Shown here piece by piece: positions 7,444 through 7,846 of a stretch of 7,846 bases of DNA; the stretch's first letter is position 1, and the number at the start of each line of letters is the position of its first letter. Location of the stretch: assembly GCA_964455635.1 (NCBI GenBank), contig CAYVWX010000148.1, positions 1-7,846 on the forward strand, written 5' to 3'. The translations under genes and the position numbers were made by a program. The notes below the pieces were generated by a model. It saw nothing but the letters and a program-made list of their open reading frames with translations, was not told where the DNA came from and searched no databases. The DNA is from B16-G9 sp964455635. Lineage in GTDB: Bacteria; Bacteroidota; Bacteroidia; Bacteroidales; F082.

Positions 7444-7449
7444 CAGGCT
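7419..7449 (-). terminator. Rho-independent terminator after the hydrogenase protease gene
   Basis: Perfect 9-bp stem AGCCTGTTG (7426-7434) pairing with CAACAGGCT (7441-7449) around a 6-base loop. In the minus direction it is followed by an unbroken run of eight T (7426 down to 7419, the first from the stem base). It begins 26 bp past the stop codon of the protease gene and so probably ends the hydrogenase structural transcript. Confidence 0.87.
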
Positions 7450-7475
7450 CGATAATTTTAAAAAACAAAATTCCA

Positions 7476-7846
7476 TTAATTATTGTCGATAAATTTAATT
7501 TTGTTTATCACTTCAGTGATTTTCAACACTACTTTGGGGATACTGGCTTCTACCTCATTTGTAAGTTTGATTGTCATGGGTATCATCTCTTTTATTGAAA
7601 CAGTGATAAGGATAATTTTAGGTAACTCTCCTTTGAATTCGAGGGCATCAATCATATCTTTCAGCCCCACATCGTGGGCGCTTAAAACTGTTGGGAAATC
7701 GTGTGCGAATTTGGGATACAACACGCCGATGGATCCGGGTAGTTGTAAATCCATAGTGGCATCAATAAAAATTACCAATGGATATTGTGCCAACACAGGC
7801 ATCAGATCGAAACTTCCGGTACCGCCATCCATAATATCCACAAAAT
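7476..7846 (-). CDS. Hydrogenase maturation protease (HyaD/HycI/HybD family), N-terminus outside window
   Basis: The frame is open to the right edge, so the gene starts outside the window and 122 complete C-terminal residues are visible. This family is the endopeptidase that removes the C-terminal tail of the [NiFe]-hydrogenase large subunit after nickel insertion. The visible part holds DGGTGSFDLMP, the strand and loop IFIDATMD with an Asp at a metal-binding position, and LSAHDVGLKDMI with the conserved His. The first nickel-sensing acidic residue of the family lies in the missing N-terminal GxGN region. A GTG at 7841 opens a shorter frame, but it is an internal Val codon just before the conserved DGGT motif, not a start. 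The gene ends 26 bp before a strong terminator. Which subtype (HyaD, HybD, HycI, HoxM) cannot be decided from this fragment. Confidence 0.88.
   Translation of the reverse strand, partial: FVDIMDGGTGSFDLMPVLAQYPLVIFIDATMDLQLPGSIGVLYPKFAHDFPTVLSAHDVGLKDMIDALEFKGELPKIILITVSIKEMIPMTIKLTNEVEASIPKVVLKITEVINKIKFIDNN

Noticed and set aside
7476..7841. Complete 121-residue protein starting at GTG 7841
   Set aside because: The frame stays open to the window edge and the family needs an N-terminal GxGN metal-binding part, so this is a truncated view of a longer gene.

Overview
The window comes from the maturation part of a [NiFe]-hydrogenase locus, most likely from a member of the Bacteroidota. Three things suggest this: the genes are AT-rich and lack clear Shine-Dalgarno sequences; two sites match the Bacteroidota promoter -7 consensus TAnnTTTG (both read TACTTTTG); and the helicase is of a type common in that phylum. 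The phylum is an inference from sequence style. Every gene I can support lies on the minus strand, so the window is described from right to left.

Right end (7846 to 7476): the C-terminal part of a HyaD/HycI-type hydrogenase maturation protease. The structural genes that normally accompany it would lie beyond the right edge. A strong intrinsic terminator (7419-7449) follows it. A candidate promoter that reuses part of that terminator precedes hypF.

Centre (7376 to 2814): hypF, then a 100-N assembly gap, then hypD and hypE. HypF and HypE make the cyanide ligand of the active-site iron: HypF forms the carbamoyl group, and HypE carries it on its C-terminal Cys and dehydrates it. HypD, with its partner HypC, assembles Fe(CN)2CO. 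No hypC is visible, but the gap sits exactly between hypF and hypD and also cuts off the last few codons of hypF, so hypC may be hidden there. hypA and hypB (nickel insertion) are not in the window.

Left of hypE (2755 to 2015): a membrane nickel/cobalt permease of the NicO/UreH type with a very His-rich cytoplasmic loop. It probably supplies nickel for the hydrogenase.

Spacer (2014 to 1648): no gene. It holds a previously unlisted 130-bp MITE-like element (1664-1793). The element has 17-bp terminal inverted repeats, internal repeats and a perfect 6-bp target duplication (ATAGTT), and it ends only 16 bp before the start codon of the next gene. This is the least ordinary part of the window.

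Left end (1647 to 1): the N-terminal 549 residues of a Pif1-like superfamily 1 DNA helicase that runs off the edge. It appears unrelated to the hydrogenase genes.

Overall the window is a canonical hyp locus with one mobile-element remnant. I see no evidence for an entirely new multi-gene system.
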